A stretch of DNA of 64,000 nt from UBA6168 sp039819485 (GCA_039819485.1 JBCBRY010000026.1:21721-85720), one strand, 5' to 3'; shown: positions 52,282-60,164, counted from the stretch's first letter. Numbers and translations: made by a program. The notes: generated by a model from the letters alone, not told the origin.

Positions 52282-53230
52282 ACAACCTCCTCGCCACCTC
52301 TGCTTCCGCTGCGATATAACCAAATGCCGCCCAGTAATCTGTCTCCAATATTTTATTAAATATGTTAAAAGCCTGTGTGGTATCTCCATTGTACAGGTAC
52401 CAATTCCCCACTCCATAACCTTGGGTCACCAGGTCGAGCTGGTTGTCGAGGCCGACCTTGGAAAAATTGAGCAGCGAATCCGGCCCGGTCAATCCTTTGT
52501 ACAGCATGAGTCGCTTGTAATAACTGTGGTTTTCGATCATCTCCCAATCATTTGGAATGGCCGCCAGCACCGAGTCGGCTTTGGACTGCTCACCCAGTCG
52601 CCGGTAAGCCATGTACAGCCAATCGGCCGTGGATACCTTTCCATCCGGATAGATGTCCCAGGGCTTGGCCGTTTCGTACACAGCGGCCGCCTTTTCAAAA
52701 TCTCCTTTTAAATAGTAGGCAAGGGCGAGATGATAATAAATATTGGAATGCAGGTTTGTCAGTGGTTTGTTGAGCCGGTTGGGCAAGCCATCTGGCTCTA
52801 TTTCTAATTTCCGGCCTTCTGCCAGTTCAGCCGCTTTTTCAAAATCAGCAATCGCCTTGTCGATCTGCCGGGTTGAAATATAACGGTGGCCCCGGTGACG
52901 ATAAAGCTCTGGTGAGGTTGGATGTACCTTCAATCCGGCCGTATAAATGTCGATCGCTTCCTGGTAACGCCAGAGGTAAGCCGTACGCCGGCCGAACCAG
53001 ATGATGTTGTCAAGGTTGTTCGGATCAGCTTCAAAATTGGATTGGGCGATTTTCAACAGGGAGTCTTTTTTGGCCAGGGATGCCTCCGAGTCTTCGGGCG
53101 GAATGAGCGTTTTACCAGTCAGGGAAATGACTTCCGGTATCGTGGGCGGTGAAACAACGGGTGGGTTTTCAGGACTGGTGCAGGCAGCCAAAAGCCACAA
53201 AGACATCAAGTAGTAGATTTGGTTTTTCAT
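52280..53230 (-). CDS. TPR lipoprotein
   Basis: This 316-residue protein has lipobox LLAAC (Cys at residue 17) and a Pro-rich linker. Canonical TPR units follow: IWFGRRTAYLWRYQEAIDIYTAGLKVHP, YRHRGHRYISTRQIDKAIADFEKAAEL and YYHLALAYYLKGDFEKAAAVYETA. The last third is helical with no catalytic motif. It is probably a periplasmic scaffold. Confidence 0.85.
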   Translation of the reverse strand: MKNQIYYLMSLWLLAACTSPENPPVVSPPTIPEVISLTGKTLIPPEDSEASLAKKDSLLKIAQSNFEADPNNLDNIIWFGRRTAYLWRYQEAIDIYTAGLKVHPTSPELYRHRGHRYISTRQIDKAIADFEKAAELAEGRKLEIEPDGLPNRLNKPLTNLHSNIYYHLALAYYLKGDFEKAAAVYETAKPWDIYPDGKVSTADWLYMAYRRLGEQSKADSVLAAIPNDWEMIENHSYYKRLMLYKGLTGPDSLLNFSKVGLDNQLDLVTQGYGVGNWYLYNGDTTQAFNIFNKILETDYWAAFGYIAAEAEVARRL

Positions 53231-53849
53231 CTTGATAAGGTATTGTCGAAGTCCTCTTCAGCCGTTTATTGATCTGTCGAAGGGACTTTGACGGTCCGGA
53301 TAGAATGATTTTCATCACTTTTTACGAAAAAAATACATTTTTCTAAAACAAAATATTATTTGGCCATGTAAAAATACCGGCAAAAGCATTGTCTGCTTAG
53401 CCGCAATGAACAAAATTCAAAATGGTTTTTTCGAAAAACACCATTTAATTAGTATTTGTAAACCACACGTAAACCCCTGAAATTCAATGGTTAAACTTTC
53501 TTTTTATGAAAAAACGATCTAATTTTGCACCTCGAATTACAAGAGGCTGCGGAAAATGCCAAATAAGACAAACTACTAAGGCAAACACTTGAAGCACGAA
53601 TCCAAAAGAAATTAGTCCTTACCAACACCGGCCAAATCTTTCAGAATAGATTGAAACGAACAAAATTTAATTTGGAGCTATTTTCCAATTGGATTTTTCA
53701 TTGAAATACTACCATTTTTACATAAACCATTAATGGAGCAATTAAAATAAAATGAGCGGGTAAAACTGACTTTTAACGTTATCCTTCCCGATCAAAATAC
53801 GGGATTCCGTTTTACTGCATTTTTCTTTTTACTTGTTCCCACGACTATC
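53231..53849. promoter_or_regulatory. Long intergenic region with promoter-like box
   Basis: This 619-bp AT-rich spacer precedes the CBM48-like/HhH gene. TAATTTTG (53520-53527) matches the -7 consensus, which would give a ~320-nt leader. An AAAATGGTTTTT-type dyad lies near 53421-53448. The stretch about 53540-53660 could be a structured leader. No ORF is supported. Confidence 0.4.
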
Positions 53850-54542
53850 ATGTTGAAAAAATCTTATTCCAAAACAAAGCCCGTTTGCAAAGTAACTTTC
53901 ACACTTCCCGTAGAAGCTGCCAACGGTGCAAAAGATGTCCGTGTTCTCGGTGACTTCAACAATTGGAGCTGGGAAAACGGTTACAAAATGAAAGCTGGCA
54001 AAAAAGATTTCACTGCCGCAGTTGAACTCGCAGCCGGCAAGCATTACGAATTCCGTTACCTGATCGACAACCACATCTGGGAGAACGACTGGAAAGCCGA
54101 TGCCTACAAAGATTCAGGTATCTATGGCATCAAAAACTCTGTAGTTGCCCTGGAAGCTGCTGCTGCTAAAAAAGCACCTGCCAAGAAGACCACTGCTAAA
54201 AAGACCACTGCGACCAAGACAGCTGGCAAGCAAGCTCCAACGGCGAAAGCCAAGCCTAAAGCTGCCCCAGCCGCTAAAAAAGCCAAAGCTGACGACCTGA
54301 AAAAGATCGAAGGCATCGGTCCTAAGATCGCTGGTTTGTTGAAAGAAGACGGTATCGTTACTTTCGCTGACCTGGGCAAAGCCAAAATCACTACTTTGAA
54401 GGCTATCCTTGAAAAAGCCGGTAAGCGTTACCAGATGCACGACCCAAGCACTTGGGCTGAGCAGGCTAAATTGGCCAATAAAGGTGAGTGGACTAAACTC
54501 GCTAAATTGCAAGATGAGCTGAAAGGCGGTAAGCGTGCTTAA
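53850..54542 (+). CDS. CBM48-like domain, histone H1-like linker and HhH domain fusion
   Basis: This 230-residue protein has three parts. Residues ~8-95 form an early-set/CBM48-like carbohydrate-binding module (KVTFTLPVEAANGAKDVRVLGDFNNWSW, YEFRYLIDNHIWENDWKADAY). Residues ~100-150 are a low-complexity Lys/Ala/Thr/Pro tract like bacterial histone-H1 tails. Residues ~150-205 form a helix-hairpin-helix domain (LKKIEGIGPKIAGLLKEDGI, TFADLGKAKITTLKAIL). The combination suggests a nucleic-acid-binding protein linked to a glycan-binding fold. The ribosomal/HhH association is known in Bacteroidetes; the exact role here is not known. Confidence 0.85.
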   Translation: MLKKSYSKTKPVCKVTFTLPVEAANGAKDVRVLGDFNNWSWENGYKMKAGKKDFTAAVELAAGKHYEFRYLIDNHIWENDWKADAYKDSGIYGIKNSVVALEAAAAKKAPAKKTTAKKTTATKTAGKQAPTAKAKPKAAPAAKKAKADDLKKIEGIGPKIAGLLKEDGIVTFADLGKAKITTLKAILEKAGKRYQMHDPSTWAEQAKLANKGEWTKLAKLQDELKGGKRA

Positions 54543-54639
54543 TTAAGCAAGCAAGTATCGTGTAGGTGAGTAAGCACAGACCGGGCTTTTTTAGCCCCTT
54601 TACTTTCTACCGAATAACCTTCTTTCGTTGTATTATACG

Positions 54640-54674
54640 AACGGCGTTCCTGTTTCAGGGACGCCGTTTTTTTT
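54640..54674. terminator. Terminator between convergent genes
   Basis: AACGGCGTTCC and GGGACGCCGTT enclose TGTTTCA, followed by TTTTTT. It serves the HhH-fusion gene; the right end touches the stop of the response regulator. Confidence 0.8.
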
Positions 54675-55344
54675 ATTCCTCCAGATCCACCAATTTATTT
54701 TTCACGGCATAAATCACTAGTCCGGCCACGTTTTTAACTTCCGTTTTTTCCAAAAGTTTTTTGCGGTGCCCCTCTACGGTGCGGGCGCTAATGAACAACT
54801 TCTCTGCAATTTCATTGGTGGACATTTCCTGGCAAATCAGCTGTAGCACTTCCAGCTCCCGCGGGGACAAATTCATCTGTGGAGAATTGGAAAGGATTTC
54901 GGTAGGCGATAATTTATTTTTGCTCTTCACCTGCTTCAACAATGCCCGGGAAACATAATCATTGAAATAAAAGCCTTTTTCCATCACGGAATGTATGGCC
55001 TCCTGCACCACCTCCGAATCTTCATCTTTTAATAAATATCCGTTGGCACCGATTTCCATAACGTGGGAAATCAGGCGCTCATCGTCGTACATGGTTAACA
55101 AAATAACTTTTATCTCAGGATAGCGGCTCTTGATTATTTTAGTTGCCTCAATACCATCCATGCCCGGCATTTTTATATCGGACAAAACCACGTCAGGGTG
55201 AGCCAATTCTATTTTATCCAACAACTCCTGGCCATCGTTGGCCTCGGCCACGATTTCCACATTCTCGAAAGTCTGAATGATGAATTTTAATCCCTTTAAA
55301 AAAAGTTTTTGATCGTCGGCAATGGCGAGCTTTATTTTTTGCAT
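54673..55344 (-). CDS. NarL/LuxR-type response regulator
   Basis: This 223-residue protein has a receiver domain (AIADDQKLFLKG, phospho-Asp in PDVVLSDIKMPGMDG at about residue 57, LLTMYDD, YLLKDED) and a C-terminal LuxR-type HTH (LSPRELEVLQLICQEMSTNEIAEKLFISARTVEGHRKKLLEKT). It is paired with the NarX-like kinase 198 bp upstream. An inverted repeat sits in that spacer. Confidence 0.93.
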   Translation of the reverse strand: MQKIKLAIADDQKLFLKGLKFIIQTFENVEIVAEANDGQELLDKIELAHPDVVLSDIKMPGMDGIEATKIIKSRYPEIKVILLTMYDDERLISHVMEIGANGYLLKDEDSEVVQEAIHSVMEKGFYFNDYVSRALLKQVKSKNKLSPTEILSNSPQMNLSPRELEVLQLICQEMSTNEIAEKLFISARTVEGHRKKLLEKTEVKNVAGLVIYAVKNKLVDLEE

Positions 55345-55457
55345 TCTTTGTTCAAGTGATCAGCAATGTCTGGCACTGCGTTAAATTAGTGTCATTAATT
55401 TTTTATTTCTAATTTAACTTTTGGAAGGAGAATGGTAAATATACTCAACACAAACAA

Positions 55458-55535
55458 TTTCCCGCAGGGTTCGCAAATTTTTTATAAAGTGCACAGAGGA
55501 AGCAGTCAGCGATACTTTGTGAACCCTGCGGGAAA
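55458..55535. repeat. 20-bp inverted repeat between kinase and regulator
   Basis: TTTCCCGCAGGGTTCGCAAA (55458-55477) pairs with TTTGTGAACCCTGCGGGAAA (55516-55535) with one G-U, around a 38-nt AT-rich loop. Located directly after the kinase stop. It may be an attenuator lowering regulator expression, or a small mobile repeat. Confidence 0.55.
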
Positions 55536-55541
55536 ACAAGC

Positions 55542-56360
55542 CTATTTTTTTTCTTCTAAAAGATTTTCCAAGGGCAGGTTAATTTCCGCCTTGACCCCCT
55601 CCCCTTTCTGGGAAGTCATTTTAAAATCGGCGCCGATAAAATTTGCGCGGCTTTCCAAACTTCGCAGGCCCAATCCCTTTTTGCGGGAGCTGGCGTCGTA
55701 TTTATTTTCCATTTCAAAACCCACGCCGTCGTCCTGATAAATTAATTGCAATTTATTTTCATTGAAAATTAATTCTACCATTATTTTATTTGCCTGCGCG
55801 TGCTTGATCGTATTATTGGTGAGTTCCTGCACGATGCGGTAAAGACCGACTTCCTTATTTAAATCGAATCGTTTTGGGTCGGGACAGTCGATGTAGTATT
55901 TAACCGATCCGGCTTTATTAATTTTTTCGGCCATGTCCTCTACGGCCGCCACAAAGCCAAAACGCTCCAAGGTAGGCGGCAATAAATTATGGGAAATTTG
56001 CCGTACATTCTGAATTGTTTCGTCCACTAAATTGAGCGATTCGGTCTTAACATCCGTCATGTGCTTTGTTCCACCGGCACCGATCTGTTTTAAATACATT
56101 TTTGTGGCCGATAATAATGCACCCACACTGTCGTGCAGGTCGGAGGCAATTCTTTTTCTTTCTTCCTCCTGCGACTGGATACTGGCGTGCAACAATTCCT
56201 TTTGGTATTCTGCCTCGCGGCGGTTCATTTCTTCCTGCTGGTGGAAGAGGCGCCGCTGGTAGACCACGAAAAAGACGATGATGGCGAGGGCCAGCAGAAA
56301 CATCCCCACAATACCGGCGATGAGGAGGCCCGGTATTCCCACCGTTCCAGAATCATCCAT
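55542..56360 (-). CDS. NarX-type sensor histidine kinase without sensor domain
   Basis: This 272-residue protein has one transmembrane helix (residues ~9-31, IPGLLIAGIVGMFLLALAIIVFFVV), a coiled segment, the HisKA_3 dimerisation domain (ERKRIASDLHDSVGALLSATKM; phospho-His in DLHDS) and HATPase_c (VQELTNNTIKHAQAN, YQDDGVGFEM, GLGLRSLESRANFIGA). There is no periplasmic loop to bind a ligand. A partner must provide the signal, and the seven-helix protein at 57545 is a candidate. The cognate regulator is downstream. Confidence 0.9.
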   Translation of the reverse strand: MDDSGTVGIPGLLIAGIVGMFLLALAIIVFFVVYQRRLFHQQEEMNRREAEYQKELLHASIQSQEEERKRIASDLHDSVGALLSATKMYLKQIGAGGTKHMTDVKTESLNLVDETIQNVRQISHNLLPPTLERFGFVAAVEDMAEKINKAGSVKYYIDCPDPKRFDLNKEVGLYRIVQELTNNTIKHAQANKIMVELIFNENKLQLIYQDDGVGFEMENKYDASSRKKGLGLRSLESRANFIGADFKMTSQKGEGVKAEINLPLENLLEEKK

Positions 56361-56433
56361 AATAATAATTTAAAATAAATTTATTAATTCAAAGCTCTTC
56401 AATTGTTCAAAGAGAAATTCACAAATCAATTAT

Positions 56434-57198
56434 TTATTTTTTATCGCCGTGCGGCAAGGAGGAATCTACAAATGTGTCACAAATTGGAGGACACGGCCGT
56501 GAATATTCAAAATACAATGCATTGCTATAATCCGTAAAGGTACGGGCAAGCATTAATACCGGACGTACACTAAATGGGTCTCCTTCTACTAATTCTGAAA
56601 CAGCAGCTGTTATATAGACAAACAGATTAATATCCTCTTCGTTTTCATACTTCGCCCGCATTTTCGCAACATCAGAATCGGATAAATTAAACCCCCTGAC
56701 CAATTCCTCTGAACCGTTCACCGTTCCTAAAAAGTAAGTACCAACAAAAGTATCATCCACCAAGGTGTTACCTGACAATGCATCGGCGAAGCTCAGATAG
56801 GAGCTATCAAAAGCATGAGCTTCATCCTGGCTGATCTCATCCCTTTTCCCTAATGGTATTTCCCTGGCCGCTGAATCGAATATAAATTCCATTTCTTTGG
56901 CATTGTCATGTAAGTCATTAAAACCTACAGTTTCATTGGCGTTCGATGAAAAAGAATCGATGATAATAGTAAACGCAGGCTTTGCTTGATGAGGATCGAC
57001 CGGCTTAGCAGCAAAGTGCAATCTAACTTGATTGGCCGACGAATTTAAAATGGCACCCAAGTCGGCATTTAAAAGCCGGTATAACTCTGGCGCATGTATT
57101 CTTGCATTTCTGTTGTAAAATAACAAATTGCCGATCTTGGTCTTATCTACCCCTGCATTTTGCCATCTCTGAATCCAACTGTTGTAAACATCAATCAT
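56434..57198 (-). CDS. Protein with C-terminal EYSRPCPPICD motif, paralogue 1
   Basis: The product has 254 residues with the start chosen at 57198 (MIDVYNSWIQRWQNAG); a longer frame begins inside a GC-rich hairpin-like spacer. There is no signal peptide or catalytic motif. The body is mostly acidic with mixed helix/strand content. The C-terminus reads FEYSRPCPPICD followed by TFVDSSLPHGDKK. The same FEYSRPCPPICD block ends the otherwise dissimilar protein at 58360, and the DNA there is also highly similar. It may be a processing, modification or sorting tag. I do not recognise the family. Confidence 0.75.
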   Translation of the reverse strand: MIDVYNSWIQRWQNAGVDKTKIGNLLFYNRNARIHAPELYRLLNADLGAILNSSANQVRLHFAAKPVDPHQAKPAFTIIIDSFSSNANETVGFNDLHDNAKEMEFIFDSAAREIPLGKRDEISQDEAHAFDSSYLSFADALSGNTLVDDTFVGTYFLGTVNGSEELVRGFNLSDSDVAKMRAKYENEEDINLFVYITAAVSELVEGDPFSVRPVLMLARTFTDYSNALYFEYSRPCPPICDTFVDSSLPHGDKK

Positions 57199-57544
57199 TT
57201 TAATTTTTTTATTTGAGTACAGGACAAAACTCAACATTGATAATTTATGCCTGAAAATCCTCCCCCTAACCCCCTCCAAAGGGGGAAATTAAATCCGTTT
57301 CCCCCCCTCTGGAGGGGGTTAGGGGGAGGATGTACTCGTTTTGTTTTTAAATATTAAATTTGTCCTGTACTCAGTTTTTTTAGTTGAGTTTTATAAAAAT
57401 AATCAATTGCCCAAGCCTAAAATTAAATTCACAAAAAATTAAAATTTAGAGCTTGAGTCAACCAATAAAACCTTGATGGTTTTTATTTAAATTTCACCAA
57501 AGTAAATCCAATTTTAACTCTGGTAAAAATCCTGAACTTCGAAA
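57199..57544. other. Intergenic region with perfect hairpin
   Basis: This 346-bp spacer contains the CCTCCCCCTAACCCCC hairpin (57257-57331). The remainder is AT-rich with no gene. GGACAAA/GAGTACAGG sequences flank the hairpin. Confidence 0.4.
57257..57331. repeat. Perfect 22-bp inverted repeat, CCCCCTAACCCCC type
   Basis: Positions 57257-57278 and 57310-57331 are exact complements (core CCTCCCCCTAACCCCC). The inner AAAGGGGGAAATTAAAT-type loop can extend the stem. A diverged copy is at 44723-44805. Similar elements are widespread in Bacteroidetes genomes, to my knowledge. Confidence 0.7.
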
Positions 57545-58195
57545 TTATTCGATCTCTGGCTTAACCCATAGTGCAATTGTGTAACAAATATTTTGCACAG
57601 TATTCATTATAGCATGCAGCCCCCAGATAAAATAGCTCGCCTCCCTCGATTCAATCAAATAGTTGCTATAAATAAAAATAAATAAGCTCGTCGAAAAATA
57701 AAACAAAAGCCCTGAACTCACCCAAAAAATCGGCGCCCCTTCCAGCCGTTTCAATTTAAGTGTTTTTAAAGTGGTATAAAAAAACACCAAAACCATGGTG
57801 ATCACTAAAATGGCTTCGACAGCTCGTACCAGGGCATCGATCCTTAATTGCCTTTCTAAAATCAGGTTGTTAAATAGTGCAAAAATTGCAAATCCAAAAA
57901 TCAATAAATAAATGTTACGAACAGACAAATATCGCAACAGCTCATTTTTAAAAATAAATACAATCAGACCAAATTCTATAACCGTGTAAATATGTAAAAC
58001 AACCAAATTGGATGCTTTCAGTACTTCAATAATATAATACGAGCTTAATTCAACAATAGCTCCAACAAAAATCAACAAACACAGATGGAACTGAACATGG
58101 TTACTACGCCTAATCCTAAAGAATGCAAATAATAAAGGCAGGGCAATCGTGTAACTTGAAAATTCAATTAGCTGGAATAATTTTATATTATCCAT
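57545..58195 (-). CDS. Seven-helix membrane protein
   Basis: This 216-residue protein has about seven hydrophobic helices (for example FSSYTIALPLLFAFFRI, LCLLIFVGAIVELSSYYII, IYLLIFGFAIFALFNNLIL, APIFWVSSGLLFYFSTSLFIF) and a short cytoplasmic tail (VKPEIE). There is no enzymatic motif. A protein of this type encoded near a histidine kinase without a sensor domain suggests a sensory partner. That role is inference. It lies between the two EYSRPCPPICD genes. Confidence 0.75.
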   Translation of the reverse strand: MDNIKLFQLIEFSSYTIALPLLFAFFRIRRSNHVQFHLCLLIFVGAIVELSSYYIIEVLKASNLVVLHIYTVIEFGLIVFIFKNELLRYLSVRNIYLLIFGFAIFALFNNLILERQLRIDALVRAVEAILVITMVLVFFYTTLKTLKLKRLEGAPIFWVSSGLLFYFSTSLFIFIYSNYLIESREASYFIWGLHAIMNTVQNICYTIALWVKPEIE

Positions 58196-58359
58196 AAAAA
58201 GTGAAAAATGATTTTTGGCAGTTGGAATAAGGACTGTTCAATCTTGAATTCAATTGTTCTCTCTTTGGCAAACAATAAGCTTCCATTAATTGTAAGAGAC
58301 ATTAATTCAAAAGCGACTCGATTTATTGTTTTTGATGGTTGACTGTAATTATTTATCGA

Positions 58360-59154
58360 TTAGGAAATTATCACCTGATCACAAATTGGTGGGCACGGTC
58401 TCGAATATTCAAAATATTCAGTATCTGCAGCAGTGTGACCAACTTGAATGACAAACCTGAACTGGAACGGGTCTGATTGCTCGGTAGGGAATTCGTTGCT
58501 GGCAAGGTTGAAAAAAACCGAAGGCTTGGTAGTTGCGTCTTGATTGGCCAAAAGAAAATATTTGATGGAAGCGACATCGGACTGGCTGAATGTCGAAGCC
58601 TTTACCCGCTTCAGATAATTGTCAAAAGTGGCCAACAACTGATATTGCAACTGTTCGTCTGACAGCATATCTCGCCACCTGACTTCAAAATCATATGCCT
58701 GCAAACTGGATATCTCCACATTAAACATGGGGAGGTTTGGAGAATCACTATTCTTCAAAGGGTTGAGTATTTTAGGATTTGGGCCCAGATCATCGATACT
58801 TGGAACATCTGCATCAACAAAGGCCGAGTAGGCCTGGGCGATCAAAGTTAAAGCCGGAATAGGAGGAACAGGGGCATCGACGTCAAAATCTGGATTGACC
58901 CCAAGATGAATGCGCAACTGGTTGGCAAAGGTCGGTTGGTCTGGTTTCAGTAGATCCCATGCATCGTCAAACGATAACTCATAAGAATGAACCCGTTCAG
59001 TTGGCGTGTTCGTAGCAATAGCCTCTCTAAGTGATCCGCTTAAGGAATAAAACAAATACCTGAGTTCTTCCCTTGGTAAATTCAAATACTTGTTGATGTA
59101 GTCCTGAGGAGTGTAGATCGGTAGAGGTGCAGTCGTATCTTTTGTTGTTTTCAT
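58360..59154 (-). CDS. Protein with C-terminal EYSRPCPPICD motif, paralogue 2
   Basis: This 264-residue protein has no signal peptide. The N-terminus (TPQDYINKYLNLPREELRYLFYSLSG) is helical; the middle has RIHLGVNPDFDVDAPVPPIP. The C-terminus is FEYSRPCPPICDQVIIS. The two Cys sit four residues apart within a Pro-rich turn, as in the paralogue at 56434, while the bodies of the two proteins share little. The common ATxQxRxHxGV-like segment suggests distant homology. The gene is divergent from a small-ORF cluster across an operator-like array. Confidence 0.75.
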   Translation of the reverse strand: MKTTKDTTAPLPIYTPQDYINKYLNLPREELRYLFYSLSGSLREAIATNTPTERVHSYELSFDDAWDLLKPDQPTFANQLRIHLGVNPDFDVDAPVPPIPALTLIAQAYSAFVDADVPSIDDLGPNPKILNPLKNSDSPNLPMFNVEISSLQAYDFEVRWRDMLSDEQLQYQLLATFDNYLKRVKASTFSQSDVASIKYFLLANQDATTKPSVFFNLASNEFPTEQSDPFQFRFVIQVGHTAADTEYFEYSRPCPPICDQVIIS

Positions 59155-59467
59155 TGGTCAAACTTTTTTATTGCATTGAAAGTTAAGTTCTGCACGCAAT
59201 ATATGGTTGATCCATTAAAAAAGAACAAATAGACTCAATTATTTCACGTAGTTCCCCGTATCGAAACACGTAGTTACCCGCATTGAAACCCGGCATTCCC
59301 CGTCTTGCCAGTCACCTCCGTGTATTTTCCCGCATCCCACTCCTCTCCATCCACCCATTTTCCCGCATTTTCAAAGAACACGGGAATCCCCTCTTAATAT
59401 TTCACGCCATACCGCCCCATCTTTGTATCGTCAAACAAAAACAAATAATCATTAAAAAAACAAATTA
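59155..59467. promoter_or_regulatory. Divergent promoter with operator-like repeats
   Basis: This is the 313-bp gap between the paralogue at 59154 (minus) and the small ORFs (plus). It contains the CGTAGTTnCCCG repeats described separately. Nothing else is recognised. Confidence 0.4.
59245..59375. promoter_or_regulatory. Array of CGTAGTTnCCCGYAT operator-like repeats
   Basis: Two adjacent 22-bp units (59245-59266 and 59267-59288) differ at three positions, with core ACGTAGTT[C/A]CCCG. Two weaker relatives (GTATTTTCCCGCAT at about 59322 and CATTTTCCCGCATTTTC at about 59355) follow. Direct repeats at helical-turn spacing (about 22 bp) are typical of regulator binding sites. The array lies 90-220 bp upstream of the minus-strand gene and 90-220 bp upstream of the plus-strand small ORF. 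Confidence 0.55.
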
Positions 59468-59662
59468 ATGAAAACAATAAATAGCAGAACCAGCCATAAC
59501 ACCACCGGCCTCACATCCATTACTTTCCGGCCGGCCGAACGGGGCCAGATGCTCCAGCGCCTGGAAAGCCTCCGTCAAAAAGCCATGCAGCAATTGGTCG
59601 ACGTACCACGGACCAAATTGAGCGAGGCGAATTCCCGCACCCTGGGCCTGAACACCCATTAA
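59468..59662 (+). CDS. Small protein in peptide cluster
   Basis: This 64-residue protein, starting MKTINSRTSHNTTGLTS, is basic and helical (QMLQRLESLRQKAMQQLVDVP) with no Cys or signal. I do not recognise it. Its N-terminus (MKTI) resembles the GG-leader peptide at 60012. Being shorter than 70 residues, it could be a chance frame, but it follows the operator-like array. Confidence 0.5.
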   Translation: MKTINSRTSHNTTGLTSITFRPAERGQMLQRLESLRQKAMQQLVDVPRTKLSEANSRTLGLNTH

Positions 59663-59674
59663 CCTCAAATTACC

Positions 59675-59770
59675 ATGTTGTCCATCATCTTTTGCTTGTT
59701 GGTCGTCCGGCTCATCATTGCCATCGTACCAGCAGCCAGCAAAGCCAGCTCAACGGCTGGCATGTTCTAA
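59675..59770 (+). CDS. Tiny hydrophobic ORF
   Basis: This 31-residue frame reads MLSIIFCLLVVRLIIAIVPA and ends SSTAGMF. It is a single hydrophobic helix with one Cys, 12 bp after the previous small ORF. It could encode a membrane peptide. There is no homology evidence, so confidence is low. Confidence 0.3.
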   Translation: MLSIIFCLLVVRLIIAIVPAASKASSTAGMF

Positions 59771-59869
59771 AAACCAAGCCGTCGACCAGGAATAAAAAGA
59801 AAGCATATCACAGTCCGCTTGCAGCCCGGCTGAAGGGGCGAGCCATGCCATAAAGTCCCACAAAAAGCA

Positions 59870-59992
59870 ATGGGAAAAACCTGTAACCCGCTCAGCAACC
59901 GTAGCAGCCGCTACTGCCAAGCCCAGGACTGCTATGCCTTCCGAAATAAAGGCCCTGTTTCGACCAGCTCATATAACAAACCAAATGCATAA
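59870..59992 (+). CDS. Tiny Cys-containing ORF
   Basis: This 40-residue frame has three Cys (TCNPL, YCQAQ, DCYAF) and ends GPVSTSSYNKPNA. It overlaps a longer frame in another phase that starts 59934. The composition is unlike nearby proteins. It could be a peptide or chance; no ribosome-binding site is visible. Confidence 0.25.
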   Translation: MGKTCNPLSNRSSRYCQAQDCYAFRNKGPVSTSSYNKPNA

Positions 59993-60011
59993 CAATTTAA
60001 AACCTGTAACA

Positions 60012-60164
60012 ATGAAAACAATTGCAAAAAAATCAAATGGAACTACTTTCAATTTCAACCAATTTCAAGATGTGGCCATCAGCCGGGAACAGCAGCAGCA
60101 AGTAAAAGGAGGAACGGATGGAGACGGTGAAAATATAGTTACGGAAGATATTATTATCCAATGA
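60012..60164 (+). CDS. GG-leader-like peptide precursor
   Basis: The product has 50 residues from the ATG at 60012. The N-terminal leader has FNFNQFQDVAISREQQQQ and ends VKGG at residues 31-34, like the double-glycine leaders of Bacteroidetes peptide precursors. The putative core is TDGDGENIVTEDIIIQ, 16 acidic residues with no Cys. If real, a C39-type protease transporter would be expected, but none is in the window. A longer frame from 59934 adds 26 residues with no leader character. A terminator follows at 60209. Confidence 0.55.
   Translation: MKTIAKKSNGTTFNFNQFQDVAISREQQQQVKGGTDGDGENIVTEDIIIQ

Noticed and set aside
53540..53660. A small structured RNA in the leader of the HhH-fusion gene
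   Set aside because: The region has weak pairing potential but no motif of a known riboswitch or RNA gene; only noted as a possible leader.
59245..59288. Two 22-bp repeats as a CRISPR array
   Set aside because: The units are directly adjacent with no spacers, only two are well conserved, and no cas genes are present.
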